Below are positions 39,017 through 49,745 of a stretch of 64,000 nucleotides of DNA, in pieces. The notes beneath the pieces are model-generated. The model did not search any database. It saw only the letters and a program-made list of their open reading frames with translations, and was not told the DNA's origin. Location: NCBI GenBank assembly GCA_022818765.1, contig CP063810.1, forward strand, positions 769,309-833,308, given 5' to 3'. The position numbers and the translations under genes were made by a program. Each line of letters starts with the position of its first letter. The stretch's first letter is position 1. This stretch comes from Bordetella sp. (GTDB taxonomy: Bacteria; Pseudomonadota; Gammaproteobacteria; Burkholderiales; Burkholderiaceae_B).

Positions 39017-41914
39017 CTATTGACAAGATTCACATTCATTATCTGAATCAGATTTTTCAACGATATATTTTGCGGATAATTTTTCTACTGAATATATTTG
39101 TTGATTAATTTTTGTTGATTTTAGATTTGGATATCCATCTAAAGTAACAGAATTAAGTTCGCCTCCTTGACCGGTTGATTTTTCTGCACTCGTTGCTCCA
39201 AGTGCGCGTAAATAATAAGTGGTCTTTAATCCTCTCAACCATGCTAAACGGTAGGTTTCATCTATTTTTTTTCCGGAAGTTCCAGATATATAAATATTTA
39301 AAGATTGAGACTGATCAATCCATTTTTGTCGTCTTGAAGCACATTCAATAAGCCAATTAGGTTGAATTTCAAATGCAGTTGCATAAAGTTTTTTAATTTC
39401 TTCAGGGATTCGATCAATTTTAGATAAGCTGCCATCAAAATATTTGAGATCGGCAATCATTACTTTATCCCAAATATTAAGTTTTTTGAGATCTTCGATA
39501 AGATAATTATTAATAATTGTAAATTCACCAGATAAATTTGATTTAACATACAAATTTTGATATGTGGGTTCAATGCAAGCAGATACGCCAATTATGTTTG
39601 AAATAGTAGCTGTTGGAGCAATTGCAACACAGTTTGAATTTCTCATCCCATATTTTTTAATTTGATCTCGAAGTGATAACCAATCAAGTTTGCTTGAGCT
39701 ATCTACCTCTACATACCCGTTTCGTTCTTCAGACAAAATTTTTATTGTATCTTGAGGAAGAATACCTTGAGACCATAATGAACCATCAAATGATGGATAA
39801 GGTCCTCTTTCTTTTGATAATTCATTTGAAGCCGCATACGCATGATAACAAATAATTTCCATCGAACGATCTGAAAACTCAACTGCAGCTTCAGATGCAT
39901 ATGGAATACGCATAATATGGAGGCAATCTTGGAAACCCATAATACCTAATCCGACTGGACGGTGATTTTGATTAGAATTTTTAGCTTTTTTAACCGGGTA
40001 AAAATTGATATCAATTACATTATCCAACATACGCATTGCTGTTTGAATAGTCCGTTTTATTTTTTCGGAATCAAGCTTAAAATCTCCTGAGAGATCTTTC
40101 TTCATATGATTTACTAAATTAATTGATCCAAGATTACATACAGCAATTTCTTCAGAATTTGTATTCAGAGTTATTTCTGTACATAAATTTGAACTGTGTA
40201 TTACCCCTATGTGCTTTTGCGGAGATCGGATATTACAAGCATCCTTAAATGTGATCCATGGATGACCAGTTTTAAAAAGCATAGAGAGCATTTTTCTCCA
40301 CAGTTCCAAAGCAGATACTTTTTTAAATAAAGTAATTTCACCTGTTATTGTTTTTTCTTCATATTTTAAATATGCTTTTTCGAATATTTTTCCATATTTT
40401 TCATGTAAATCGGGACAATCTGATGGAGAAAATAGAGTCCATTGATGATTGTTTATCACTCGTTTCATAAACAAATCAGGAATCCAATTAGCTGTATTCA
40501 TATCGTGTGTTCGGCGTCTTTCATCTCCCGTATTTTTTCGTAATTCTAAAAACTCTTCAATATCTAAGTGCCAAGTCTCTAGATATGTACAAACAGCTCC
40601 TTTTCTCTTACCTCCTTGATTAACTGCGACTGCAGTATCATTAACAACCTTTAAAAAAGGAACTACCCCTTGACTCTCTCCATTAGTTCCTTTTATATTA
40701 CTTCGTAATGCTCGAACAGCTGTCCAATCATTACCTAAACCTCCAGCATACTTTGCTAGTAGTGCATTTTCTTTAATTGATTCATAAATTCCTTCAAGTT
40801 CATCAGGAACAGTTGTTAGATAACAAGAAGAAAGCTGTGGATGTTTTGTTCCTGCATTAAATAATGTAGGAGTAGAACTCATAAAATCAAAAGATGATAG
40901 AATTTCATAAAATTCTATTGCTCGAGTCTCTTTATTTTTTTCTCGAAAAGCTAATCCCATAGCTATACGCATAAAAAATATTTGTGGTAACTCGATGCGA
41001 ACATGTTTAATATGCAAGAAATATCGATCGTATAACGTTTGTAAACCTATTAATCCAAATTTCAGATCACGGTCAGCTTTTAATTGTTTACCAAGCAAGT
41101 TCAAATCATATTGATTAATTTCCTGAGCAAGCAAACCAGCTTGTATTCCACGATTGATAAATTGAGGGAAATAAGTTAAATAACGTTTCTCCATTTCTGA
41201 TTGAGAAACCTCTTCGTTAAATACTTCCTTGCGTATTGTGTGAAGTAATAAACGGGCAGCTACTTTATTATAAGCTGGCTCATTCTCAATTTGAGATCTT
41301 GTTGCAAAAATAGCGGATTTAAACACTTCATTAATAGAAACACCATTATATAAATTTTTTTTTGTTTCTTTTAAAATAAAATCAACATCAATAAGATTGT
41401 TAAATTCTATATTTGCTTCATTAATAATAGAACGCAATTTTTCCAAATCGAATGGAGAATTTATACCATTTTCTATTATATTAATAATATTTAATTTTTC
41501 TTGATTAGTTTGAATAAAACTACGTTTCTCGGAACGTTTCTCTCTATATAAAACATAAGCTCTAGCAATATCTCGTAATCCTGATTGCATCAGTGTAAAT
41601 TCAACCTGATCTTGTATATCTTCTATATGTAGACTTTTTCCGATTGCATGTTTATTCAATAAAGCCGAAATAATTTGAGAAGTTAATCTTTCAATTAGTT
41701 CCCTATTGCGACTCGATAATATGCTTTCTTCACCATTTACGGCAATGAAAGTTTTAGTTATAGCAATAACAATTTTATCTGAATTAAAGTCAACAATTGA
41801 ACCATTTCGACGAATAACTTTCAGATCAGCTAATGAAATATCAGATTTCAAAGAATTTAATTGATAATTTGATTCATCATTTTTTTGATTCACAGAAGCG
41901 ATAGTTGATTGCAT
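39017..41914 (-). CDS. nrdA: Ribonucleoside-diphosphate reductase large subunit, class Ia
   Basis: Reduces ribonucleotides to deoxyribonucleotides. 965 residues: an N-terminal ATP-cone (from 'KVIRRNGSIVDFNSDKIVIA'), active-site Cys region 'SSCYLTTVPDELEGIYESI', 'NLCTEITLNTNSEEIAVCNLGSINL' in outline with the catalytic Cys, loop 'PTATISNIIGVSACIEPTYQN' in outline, and redox tail CESCQ. AGGAGA lies at the proper distance before the ATG at 41914. Two NrdR-like sites occur 38-84 bases upstream of the start. Confidence 0.97.
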   Translation of the reverse strand: MQSTIASVNQKNDESNYQLNSLKSDISLADLKVIRRNGSIVDFNSDKIVIAITKTFIAVNGEESILSSRNRELIERLTSQIISALLNKHAIGKSLHIEDIQDQVEFTLMQSGLRDIARAYVLYREKRSEKRSFIQTNQEKLNIINIIENGINSPFDLEKLRSIINEANIEFNNLIDVDFILKETKKNLYNGVSINEVFKSAIFATRSQIENEPAYNKVAARLLLHTIRKEVFNEEVSQSEMEKRYLTYFPQFINRGIQAGLLAQEINQYDLNLLGKQLKADRDLKFGLIGLQTLYDRYFLHIKHVRIELPQIFFMRIAMGLAFREKNKETRAIEFYEILSSFDFMSSTPTLFNAGTKHPQLSSCYLTTVPDELEGIYESIKENALLAKYAGGLGNDWTAVRALRSNIKGTNGESQGVVPFLKVVNDTAVAVNQGGKRKGAVCTYLETWHLDIEEFLELRKNTGDERRRTHDMNTANWIPDLFMKRVINNHQWTLFSPSDCPDLHEKYGKIFEKAYLKYEEKTITGEITLFKKVSALELWRKMLSMLFKTGHPWITFKDACNIRSPQKHIGVIHSSNLCTEITLNTNSEEIAVCNLGSINLVNHMKKDLSGDFKLDSEKIKRTIQTAMRMLDNVIDINFYPVKKAKNSNQNHRPVGLGIMGFQDCLHIMRIPYASEAAVEFSDRSMEIICYHAYAASNELSKERGPYPSFDGSLWSQGILPQDTIKILSEERNGYVEVDSSSKLDWLSLRDQIKKYGMRNSNCVAIAPTATISNIIGVSACIEPTYQNLYVKSNLSGEFTIINNYLIEDLKKLNIWDKVMIADLKYFDGSLSKIDRIPEEIKKLYATAFEIQPNWLIECASRRQKWIDQSQSLNIYISGTSGKKIDETYRLAWLRGLKTTYYLRALGATSAEKSTGQGGELNSVTLDGYPNLKSTKINQQIYSVEKLSAKYIVEKSDSDNECESCQ

Positions 41915-41951
41915 GAAATCTCCTGTGTGAAATTAGAAAATAGTAAACTAA

Positions 41952-41967
41952 GTACTATATATAGTAC
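41952..41967. promoter_or_regulatory. NrdR-box-like site 1
   Basis: GTACTATATATAGTAC matches the core of the known NrdR-box pattern (acaCwAtATaTwGtgt) and sits inside a perfect 20-bp palindrome (41950-41969). It lies about 40 bases upstream of nrdA. Its partner site starts exactly 31 bases further upstream, the spacing typical of tandem NrdR boxes. nrdR is present at 52.4 kb. Confidence 0.82.
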
Positions 41968-41982
41968 TTATATAATATTATA

Positions 41983-41998
41983 ACACTAATTATAGTAA
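41983..41998. promoter_or_regulatory. NrdR-box-like site 2
   Basis: ACACTAATTATAGTAA matches 12 of 16 positions of the NrdR-box pattern, with the ACACTA half strongest. Its distance of 31 bp from site 1 places both on the same face of the helix, as known for NrdR operators. Confidence 0.72.
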
Positions 41999-42199
41999 TA
42001 ATGTTAGATATTTCAAATAAAAATTAAGTGATAATTCTCATCAAATAAAGTATTAATTTACAAGTCTAATATATACAATATAATCATGAGAAAACAAAAC
42101 ACAACAAAATGAAAATATCTATCAATTTAAATGGTAAACAATTTTAATAGTTTTTAAATTTACAATGATTTTAAGAAAAAATTATTAAAGAAATAAAAA

Positions 42200-43606
42200 T
42201 CATAAAACATTTAATCGATCTCTGATTATTTTTTTACCTAATAACAAAAGAATATCCTCAATTGGAGGAGTTTGAATTTTTCCAATGAGTATAATCCTTA
42301 ATGGAATGGCTATTTCTGACATTTTAATATTGTATTTTCCTAATGTTATTTTTATAAAATTAGAAATAGATTCCCGATTCCAATTGATATGTTGAATGTC
42401 ATGATTAAAATTTTTTAATACATTCAAAATAAAAGGTGTTAAATATTTTTTGTGATCAATAGAAATAATTGGATAGAATGTTTCAGAAAACATTTTGATG
42501 TTTTCTGCTAATTCTTTTAATGTCGAAACGCGATTTTTAAATAAAAGCATTGTATCAAACAGATTATTAAAATTCAGACTTTTAACTTGTTGTGTAAGGA
42601 AAGAATCAAGAGTTTGATATAAGGATTGATCGCTCATTTTTTTTATGTAAAAAGAATTAATCCAATCTAATTTTTTATTATCCCAATGTGCTGGGGATTT
42701 ACTAAAATTTTTTGCATCGAACCAATGTATTAATTGTTCTTTATTAAAAATTTCATTATTTCCATGACTCCATCCAAGACGGGATAAATAGTTGATGATG
42801 GCATCTGGTAAATAACCTTGTTCTTTGTAATCCATAACACTCATAACATTATGACGCTTTGATAATTTTTCGCCTTCTTTGTTCAAAATCATTGGAATAT
42901 GACCATAATTGGGTGGAGTGATATTTAATGAGTTCAATATGTTGATTTGTCGTGGAGTATTATTTATATGATCGTCTCCACGAAGAACATGTGTTATACC
43001 CATTTCCCAATCATCTATAGCTGCACAAAAATTATAAGTTGGCATTTCATCAGAACGCATAATTATGAGGTCATCTAATTCACTGTTTTGTATGCTAATC
43101 TTTCCTTTAACTATATCATTCCAAGATAAAATTCCAGTTTGTGGATTTTTGAATCTTATTACAGGTTTTATATTATTTGGAATTTTGGGCAATTTCTTAC
43201 CTACTTCAGGTCGCCATGTGCCATCATAACGTGGTTTAAGTCCATGTTTTTTGGCTATTGTTCTCATATTCTCTATGTCATCGGGAGAACTATAACAATA
43301 GTAAGCCGAACCATTTTTCATCATTTCTGTAATTATTTTTTTATAATATAATAAACGATTTGTTTGATAAAAAGGACCTTCATCAGGTTTCAAGCCTAAC
43401 CAATTAATGGTATCTAATATAGATTGCAATGATTTTTTAGATGAACGTTCTATATCTGTATCTTCTATGCGTAAAATGAATCTACCATTATAATGACGGG
43501 CAAAAGCCCAAGAAAATAAAGCAGTCCTAATACTTCCTAAATGTAAAGGACCTGTAGGAGAAGGAGCAAAACGAGTTTTAATTTGATTGAAAGAATTAAA
43601 TTTCAT
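42200..43606 (-). CDS. gltX: Glutamyl-tRNA synthetase
   Basis: Charges tRNA-Glu, which also feeds HemA. 468 residues; class I motifs 'RFAPSPTGPLHLGSIRTALF' (HLGS for HIGH) and 'KLSKRHN' (KMSKS type) are present, with 'RIEDTDIERSS' and 'VLRGDDHINNTPRQINIL'. The C-terminal anticodon-binding domain is divergent but of normal length. Isolated on the minus strand, with a gene-poor stretch upstream. Confidence 0.96.
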   Translation of the reverse strand: MKFNSFNQIKTRFAPSPTGPLHLGSIRTALFSWAFARHYNGRFILRIEDTDIERSSKKSLQSILDTINWLGLKPDEGPFYQTNRLLYYKKIITEMMKNGSAYYCYSSPDDIENMRTIAKKHGLKPRYDGTWRPEVGKKLPKIPNNIKPVIRFKNPQTGILSWNDIVKGKISIQNSELDDLIIMRSDEMPTYNFCAAIDDWEMGITHVLRGDDHINNTPRQINILNSLNITPPNYGHIPMILNKEGEKLSKRHNVMSVMDYKEQGYLPDAIINYLSRLGWSHGNNEIFNKEQLIHWFDAKNFSKSPAHWDNKKLDWINSFYIKKMSDQSLYQTLDSFLTQQVKSLNFNNLFDTMLLFKNRVSTLKELAENIKMFSETFYPIISIDHKKYLTPFILNVLKNFNHDIQHINWNRESISNFIKITLGKYNIKMSEIAIPLRIILIGKIQTPPIEDILLLLGKKIIRDRLNVL

Positions 43607-44131
43607 AGAAAATAGTCAAATAATTATGTTGAATTTTATATATTTCATCGGCATTAAATATTTTTCACAAAGATGATTTTTTTAAATTACAAAAATATTT
43701 TAAAGATTACAATTGAAATTGTAGATTGGTTTTTTGATTAAAAAATCTAATTTCGAAAAAAAGAATATCATATGCTATACATTTTCTACATATTTTATTA
43801 ATCTTTTTATTAAATTGAAAATTAGTGCATGCAATATAGTTTATTAGTATAAAAGTTAAAAGGATTTGAATGTTTTATTTGCATAAATAAACATAAGGAG
43901 GAATTTGTTTGTCAAGAAAATTTAAGGATTCTTATTTAAAAAATTATTAATCAATTGATTTGTTTTAATTATGAACTATTTAATACCTGTTCAATTAGAT
44001 TTGAAGATCATATAATGGCTAAGACATATTGACAGATAATTAATTAAATGAAATATTAATTTAAAGAATTCTTTGTTTTTATAGTATTGTTCTTCAATTT
44101 AAACTTATTTAAAGATAAAACATTTCATTAA
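43607..44131. other. Long divergent intergenic region between gltX and tldE
   Basis: About 525 bases with no normal-sized gene. It includes a strong ribosome-binding sequence with a 13-codon open frame (43895-43950) and a possible promoter (44029-44057), both listed elsewhere. In many relatives a yjgA-type gene and other small genes lie near tldE; no remnant is clear. Confidence 0.5.
44029..44057 (+). promoter_or_regulatory. Possible sigma-70 promoter for tldE/pmbA
   Basis: TTGACA at 44029-44034 (perfect -35) and AATATT at 44052-44057 (4 of 6 to the -10 pattern) are 17 bases apart, about 75 bases before the gene. In DNA this AT-rich, chance matches to the -10 are frequent. Confidence 0.4.
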
Positions 44132-45511
44132 ATGAAAATAACTAATTCCTCTCATTCTATTCCGAAATTAAATTCCAACAATATCGATTTTTACGAACTT
44201 ATAGAAAGCATCATTACTAGATCTAGAAAAATCGGAGCTGACGAAGCTTTTGCTAGTGTCGCAAACAATGTTGGATTATCAGTCTCCACGAGAAATAATG
44301 ATATTGAAACCGTTGAACAATCTAATGATTTCTCAATTGATATAACCATGTATGCTGGACAATGCTATGGTTCTGCATCAACCTCAGATTTTTCTCAATC
44401 GGCTATAGATGAAGCAATACAAGCTGCTTGGCACCTTGCTCGTCATACTGCTTTTGATTCTGCTGCTGGACTGCCAGATATTAATCTTCTTGCTACAAAA
44501 TTTCCTGATCTTCATCTTCATCATGTTTGGCCTATTGATGTTGAAGAAGCTGTGAAAATTGCAATTCGAGCTGAACAGTCAGCCTTAAAATTAAGTAATG
44601 ACTTAGCTAAAATTACTGTAGATGAATCTATGGTTAAAACAAGCGAAGGATATTTTGTTATAGGAAATTCACTTAAATTTTTCGGAGGTTATTCCTATTC
44701 CTGTCATAGCTTATCTATTGCTACGATATCTAGCTATGATAATGAAATGCAGCAATCTTATTGGTATACATCTAACCGCAACCCACTGCTTTTGGACAAT
44801 CCAGAAAATGTTGGATATATTTCCGCTAAACGATCCCAGGCACGATTAAAAGCTCGAAGAATTCATACAGGGAAATTTCCTATTCTTTTTGAAGCTCCTG
44901 TTGCTCTAAGTTTATTAGGACATTTTACTCAAGCAGTAAATGGTGGAGCTTTATATAGGAATGCTAGTTTCTTAGTAAATTCTATTGGGAAACAAATATT
45001 TCCTAATCATATTGATATTATTGAAGATCCTTACATAATTGGAGGAATGGGAAGCACTTCATTTGATAATGAAGGAGTGCAAACTCATTTTAGAAAAATA
45101 GTAAATAAAGGAATACTTGAAGGTTATTTTTTATCTACTTATACAGCTAGGAAACTCGGGTTGCGAACAACAGGAAATTCAGGTGGAACCCATAACCTTA
45201 CTCTTGAATCTTGCAAGACACAGAAGTCTGATAATTTGGAAAGCATGATTAGAAAAATGAAAAAGGGTTTGTTAGTTACAGAACTAATTGGACAAGGTGT
45301 TAATTATGTAACAGGAGATTATTCAAGAGGTATTTTTGGATTTTGGGTTGAAAATGGGGAGATTCAACATGCTGTGCAAGAAGTAACTATTGCTGGCAAT
45401 TTATTAGATATATTTCAAAAAATTGTTGCTGTTGGTTCAGATACAATTTGTCGAGGGACAAAAACAACAGGTTCTATTTTAATTGAGAATATGATGATTG
45501 CTGGTTCATAA
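44132..45511 (+). CDS. tldE: TldE/PmbA family metalloprotease subunit
   Basis: 459 residues. TldD/TldE proteins form a heterodimeric protease; in E. coli the pair matures microcin B17 and degrades CcdA. The TldE-type core is seen in 'IETVEQSNDFSIDITMYAGQ', 'GSASTSDFSQSAIDEAI', 'RIHTGKFPILFEAPVALSLL', 'DPYIIGGMGSTSFDNEGV', 'TTGNSGGTHNL' and the C-terminal 'GVNYVTGDYSRGIFGFWVENG'. The HExxxH metal motif belongs to TldD, not this subunit, and is absent as expected. tldD is not in the window. Confidence 0.93.
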   Translation: MKITNSSHSIPKLNSNNIDFYELIESIITRSRKIGADEAFASVANNVGLSVSTRNNDIETVEQSNDFSIDITMYAGQCYGSASTSDFSQSAIDEAIQAAWHLARHTAFDSAAGLPDINLLATKFPDLHLHHVWPIDVEEAVKIAIRAEQSALKLSNDLAKITVDESMVKTSEGYFVIGNSLKFFGGYSYSCHSLSIATISSYDNEMQQSYWYTSNRNPLLLDNPENVGYISAKRSQARLKARRIHTGKFPILFEAPVALSLLGHFTQAVNGGALYRNASFLVNSIGKQIFPNHIDIIEDPYIIGGMGSTSFDNEGVQTHFRKIVNKGILEGYFLSTYTARKLGLRTTGNSGGTHNLTLESCKTQKSDNLESMIRKMKKGLLVTELIGQGVNYVTGDYSRGIFGFWVENGEIQHAVQEVTIAGNLLDIFQKIVAVGSDTICRGTKTTGSILIENMMIAGS

Positions 45512-45775
45512 GATTTGAGGTAAGTATTATTATTTAACTATAATTATTTTTAATGATTTAGAGCGGTTCTTTCATCTTCCTAAATTTTTAAAATTCAATA
45601 TTTCACTAATTTATAGTACAATGAGAGATTGTATCTATTGATTGAGATAGATAAATACTTAATGATATTAATTAATACCTATTTTATAGGTCCTAATTGT
45701 AGTTAGCCGGTTTAGAAAAATCAGTGATAAATTATTTAAATAAAATAAATATTTTTAAATCCAGGAATCATTATT
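45512..45775. other. Leader region upstream of rplM
   Basis: About 260 bases. Two small inverted repeats are visible: TATCTA...TAGATA near 45635-45656 and ACCTATTTTATAGGT near 45678-45692. They could be leader hairpins of the rplM-rpsI transcript, but no match to a known ribosomal leader is clear. Confidence 0.35.
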
Positions 45776-46203
45776 ATGAAAACCTTTGTAGCTAAGCAAC
45801 ATGCAACTACACATGATTGGCATCTAATTGATGCTAATGGAAAAATTCTTGGCCGTTTAGCAAGCGAAATTGCTAAACGGCTACGCGGAAAGCATAAACC
45901 TGAATTTACACCTCATGTTGATACAGGTGATTATATTGTTGTAATTAATGCTGCTGATATTGTAGTTACAGGAAATAAAGAAAAACATAAGAAATATTTT
46001 CGTCATACTGGTTATCCAGGGGGATTCGATCAATCGAATTTTCTAAAATGAGAAAAAATTTTCCAACAAGAATTATTCAAAAAGCTGTTAAAGGTATGTT
46101 ACCTAAGGGTCCATTAGGATACTCTATGTTAAGTAAGCTTAAAATTTATTCAAATTCAGAACATCCACATATGGCACAACAACCAAAAATGCTTACAATT
46201 TGA
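45776..46203 (+). CDS. rplM: Large ribosomal subunit protein L13, frameshifted as written
   Basis: Essential early-assembly 50S protein. The first frame gives '[20 protein letters not shown]', '[20 protein letters not shown]' and 'HTGYPGG', then stops at 46049. The other frame carries the expected remainder, '[20 protein letters not shown]' and 'EHPHMAQQP'. One more A in the A4 run at 46045-46048 gives [12 protein letters not shown] and exactly 142 residues, the length of E. coli L13. A real truncation of L13 would be lethal or nearly so, so this break is a strong sign of a sequence indel. rpsI follows after 11 bases, as in nearly all bacteria. Confidence 0.95.
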
Positions 46204-46214
46204 GGAAATTTTAA

Positions 46215-46607
46215 ATGATTGGTAATTGGAATTATGGAACAGGGCGTCGAAAGACTTCAGTTGCTCGTGTTTTTATTAAAAAAGGAAATGGATTAATCAC
46301 TGTTAATGGCAAATCTATTGATGATTCTTTTGCTAGAGAAACTGGACGAATGATTATTCGTCAACCGCTTGATTTAGTTTCTAATCAAGGATTGTTTGAT
46401 GTGAAAATTAATGTAACTGGTGGAGGAGAATCAGGACAGGCTGGAGCTGCCCGACATGGTATTGCCAGAGCTTTGATTGATTATGACATCAATTTAAAAT
46501 CAATGTTGTCTAAAGCAGGTTTTTTAACACGAGATGCACGTAGTGTTGAACGAAAAAAGGTAGGTTTTCGAAAGGCTCGTCGTCGCAAACAATTTAGTAA
46601 ACGTTAA
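46215..46607 (+). CDS. rpsI: Small ribosomal subunit protein S9
   Basis: 130 residues. '[20 protein letters not shown]' opens the protein and the C-terminal tail '[18 protein letters not shown]' ends in SKR, the residues that contact P-site tRNA. Intact and well conserved. Preceded by GAGGAA and co-transcribed with rplM. Confidence 0.98.
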   Translation: MIGNWNYGTGRRKTSVARVFIKKGNGLITVNGKSIDDSFARETGRMIIRQPLDLVSNQGLFDVKINVTGGGESGQAGAARHGIARALIDYDINLKSMLSKAGFLTRDARSVERKKVGFRKARRRKQFSKR

Positions 46608-46645
46608 TTAAACACATAAGCGGAATACATGGATAATCATTATTA

Positions 46646-47722
46646 ATGGATCAAGATATTTCCAAAAAACCAACCATTAGGGTAGGTATTATCGGCGCAG
46701 CAGGATACACTGGTATTGAATTATTAAAAATTTTATTAAATCATCCAAAAGTTATTGTTGAAGTAATTACTTCTCGAAGTGAACATGGTAACTTTGTATC
46801 CGATATATATCCAAATTTCCGAGGGTTAACAGGTTTAATTTTTTCGAAGTTTGAAGAATCTAATTTCAATAAATGTGATGTTGTGTTTTTTGCTACTCCT
46901 CATGGAATAGCAATGAATTATGCTTCAGAACTATTAGAAAATAATATAAAAATTATAGATTTATCTGCTGATTTTCGCTTCAAAGATATAAATATCTTTG
47001 AAAAATATTATGGTATAAAACATAATTGTCCCAACCTGTTGCAATATTCTGAATATGGATTAGTAGAATTAAAACGTGATGTTTTAAGTACATCAAGGAT
47101 TATTGGAAATCCTGGTTGTTATCCGACGACAGTACTACTAGGGCTAGCTCCACTATTTGAAAAAAAACATTCATTGATTGATGCCGGAACATTAATTGCT
47201 GATTGCAAATCAGCTGTTTCAGGTTCTGGAAGGCGGATGGAAAATTCCTTGCTTTTTTGTGAAATTTCGGATAACGTGAGGTCATATGGATTGCCAAGTC
47301 ATCGGCATCATCCTGAAATCATTACTCAATTAAAAGAAATATCAAATCAGAACATTAATTTGACATTTGTTCCTCATTTAGTACCTATGATACGAGGAAT
47401 GTTTTCTACAATTTATGCCAGAATTTTACCTCAATCTATCAATTTTGATTTTCAAGGCTTATTTGAGGAAAGATATAGTAAAGATCAGTTCGTTGATGTT
47501 ATGCCATTTGGAAGCTTTCCAGAAACGCGGTCTGTTCGATCTTCTAATAATTTACAGATTGCTTTACATCGATCAAAAGAATCAAAAGATGTTCTTGTAA
47601 TTTTTGTTGCACAAGATAATTTAATAAAAGGAGCTGTTGGACAAGCTATTCAGAATATGAATTTGATGTTTTCTTTTCCAGAATCAACTGGTTTGAACTA
47701 TTGTCCTGGGTTTCTCCCTTAG
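46646..47722 (+). CDS. argC: N-acetyl-gamma-glutamyl-phosphate reductase
   Basis: Third step of arginine synthesis. 358 residues: NADP-binding '[20 protein letters not shown]', catalytic Cys in '[19 protein letters not shown]', '[16 protein letters not shown]' and the His region '[11 protein letters not shown]'. Follows rpsI in the order rplM-rpsI-argC-erpA known from Burkholderiales. argJ at 11.6 kb belongs to the same pathway. Confidence 0.96.
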   Translation: MDQDISKKPTIRVGIIGAAGYTGIELLKILLNHPKVIVEVITSRSEHGNFVSDIYPNFRGLTGLIFSKFEESNFNKCDVVFFATPHGIAMNYASELLENNIKIIDLSADFRFKDINIFEKYYGIKHNCPNLLQYSEYGLVELKRDVLSTSRIIGNPGCYPTTVLLGLAPLFEKKHSLIDAGTLIADCKSAVSGSGRRMENSLLFCEISDNVRSYGLPSHRHHPEIITQLKEISNQNINLTFVPHLVPMIRGMFSTIYARILPQSINFDFQGLFEERYSKDQFVDVMPFGSFPETRSVRSSNNLQIALHRSKESKDVLVIFVAQDNLIKGAVGQAIQNMNLMFSFPESTGLNYCPGFLP

Positions 47723-47746
47723 ATTTCAGTTTTCAAAAAGGGAGAA
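47712..47746 (+). terminator. Hairpin at the argC 3' end
   Basis: Nine-base arms TTCTCCCTT/AAGGGAGAA with a 17-base loop; the left arm overlaps the argC stop codon. There is no T-run after it, so a processing or attenuation role is as likely as termination. Confidence 0.4.
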
Positions 47747-47783
47747 TCGTGAATTTAATATTATTATTGGTTAGTACAATACT

Positions 47784-48125
47784 ATGTCTATAAATTTAGA
47801 ATCTCTTATTTTTACTGATGCAGCAGCTAGTAAGGTTAAAGATCTATTAATTGAAGAAGAAAATCCAAATTTAAATTTGAGAATATTTATTCAAGGAGGA
47901 GGTTGTTCTGGTTTTCAATATGGATTTACTTTTGATGAAATCATTAATGATGATGACACTATCTTAAATAAAGAAGGGGTAAATTTATTAGTTGATCCAA
48001 TGAGTTTTCAATATCTTATAGGTTCAGAAGTTGATTATAAAGAAGATCTTGAAGGCGCGCAATTTATCATTCGAAATCCAAATGCTGCTACAACATGTGG
48101 TTGCGGTTCATCTTTCTCAATTTAA
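47784..48125 (+). CDS. erpA: Iron-sulfur cluster insertion protein ErpA
   Basis: A-type Fe-S carrier, 113 residues. The three cluster-binding Cys are in '[16 protein letters not shown]' and the C-terminal '[11 protein letters not shown]'. Needed in E. coli for isoprenoid synthesis enzymes IspG/IspH. Its last 38 bases overlap the 3' end of the convergent M23 peptidase gene. Confidence 0.96.
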   Translation: MSINLESLIFTDAAASKVKDLLIEEENPNLNLRIFIQGGGCSGFQYGFTFDEIINDDDTILNKEGVNLLVDPMSFQYLIGSEVDYKEDLEGAQFIIRNPNAATTCGCGSSFSI

Positions 48126-49527
48126 TAGTTAATGTATTATTTAATGCATGTTGCAAATAAGCTAAAAATTTAATTTTTTCTTTATATGTTGTTAAGGTCT
48201 TTTGAAAATCTTGAATTTGGGATGGGTCAATAGAACGTGTTATTGGAAGTTTAAATGAGAGAGGATTTATTGGTTGATTATCAACTCGTAATTCGTAATG
48301 TAAATGAGGTCCTGTAGCAAGACCTGTGGATCCTACATAACCTAATAATTGTCCTTGAAGAACTTTCTCATTTTTGATGATCTTTGGATCGATAAGACTT
48401 TGATGTGCATACAATGTTGAATATTTTCCAAAATGCTTAATAATAACCACATTTCCATAACCATTTTTCCAACCAGAAAATTCTACTATTCCATCTGCAG
48501 TAGCGTAAATGGGTGTGCCTAAAGGAGCTGCATAGTCCACTCCTTTATGTTCTGTCCATGTTTTATGAATTGGGTGGATACGTTTTCCAAATGTAGAACT
48601 AATTCGACTAAACTTAAGTGGTGCAGATTGTAAAAAAGCACTTTGAAGGCTAGATCCGTTAAGATCATAATAATCACCATTTTTTCCATCAGAACTAAAC
48701 CAAATGGCGTTATAGATTTTGTGGTTATTGATAAATTCTAAAGCTAAAATGCGACCTGGTGCTACATAACGACCTTCATGGTAATATACTTCATAAATAA
48801 CTCGAAATTGATCTCCTCGTCTAATGTCACGCAAAAAATCAATTTTTTTATTTAAAATATTTGTAATCTGAATTGCTATAGGATTTGGTATTCCTACAGA
48901 ATCGGTAGCATTAAATAAAGAAGAATATGTAGTACCTACAGCATAATGAATTTCAGAGTCTATATATTGTATTTGTTCTTTTGCTTCATAAGTATTATGT
49001 GATTGTTTTATATATAATTGTTTAGCAATTAGCTGTCCATTTGATTGATTACTTAGAGTATGCATATAACGAAGCCAAATTAATTTTCCTAATGAATCAG
49101 TTGCAACTTGTATCAAGCATCCTGGATATAATTTATGGATGCTTTTAACATTGGCATTATGTACTAAAAAATTTTGCAATCTAGGATCTGTAATTTCTAA
49201 TCGATGAAGTATATCCGATATAGTATCTCCATGAAGAATGGTTGTTTCATTAATATAAGGAAATTCATTGTCCTCTATTATAATAGAATTTTTATAGATT
49301 AAAGGGAACTCATCGTTTTGTATTATCTTAATAAGAGGTAATTCAGTAGTGTCTTTTTGGCTAGGAAAGATCTTCCCAATAGCTTTAGCAGAAACTAAAG
49401 AAAAAGTTGCTAGAGAAATAGTTAATAAACAATGAATTAATTTTTTGATTTTATTAGAATGAATTTTCTTTTCAAAGAAAAAATAAATAAGTAAATGATT
49501 TATCAAATTTTGAAAAACACAATGCAT
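48088..49527 (-). CDS. M23 family peptidoglycan endopeptidase
   Basis: 479-residue murein hydrolase. N-terminal membrane anchor (about residues 28-50), an opacity-associated/LysM-like region ('[20 protein letters not shown]'), a second domain with '[15 protein letters not shown]', and the LytM domain: '[20 protein letters not shown]' , zinc ligands in '[16 protein letters not shown]' and '[10 protein letters not shown]'. Cleaves peptide cross-links in the periplasm. The C-terminal 38 bases overlap erpA on the other strand. The start at 49527 adds a basic, hydrophobic leader; a later start is possible. Retention suggests a cell wall still exists. Confidence 0.92.
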   Translation of the reverse strand: MHCVFQNLINHLLIYFFFEKKIHSNKIKKLIHCLLTISLATFSLVSAKAIGKIFPSQKDTTELPLIKIIQNDEFPLIYKNSIIIEDNEFPYINETTILHGDTISDILHRLEITDPRLQNFLVHNANVKSIHKLYPGCLIQVATDSLGKLIWLRYMHTLSNQSNGQLIAKQLYIKQSHNTYEAKEQIQYIDSEIHYAVGTTYSSLFNATDSVGIPNPIAIQITNILNKKIDFLRDIRRGDQFRVIYEVYYHEGRYVAPGRILALEFINNHKIYNAIWFSSDGKNGDYYDLNGSSLQSAFLQSAPLKFSRISSTFGKRIHPIHKTWTEHKGVDYAAPLGTPIYATADGIVEFSGWKNGYGNVVIIKHFGKYSTLYAHQSLIDPKIIKNEKVLQGQLLGYVGSTGLATGPHLHYELRVDNQPINPLSFKLPITRSIDPSQIQDFQKTLTTYKEKIKFLAYLQHALNNTLTIKLRKMNRNHML

Positions 49528-49745
49528 CGTAACGACTCTAAAAATAGTGAAGATTAAACTAAACTAATATCAATTTAGATAATTTTTTGGAAAAAATTAA
49601 ACTTTTCATTCTAAAATAACAGTAATAAAAGTGTAAAGATCTAGATTTATTAAATCAAACTTTCTAAAGATAATGATAAAAAATTCAGTTAGAATTTTTT
49701 ATCTAGGTCATTTGTATATTTTTTGAAAGGTATTGATTTTTTATC

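Noticed and set aside
46045..46048. Programmed frameshifting in rplM
   Set aside because: No slippery heptamer or downstream structure is evident, and the A4 run is too short for transcriptional slippage; a sequence indel is simpler.
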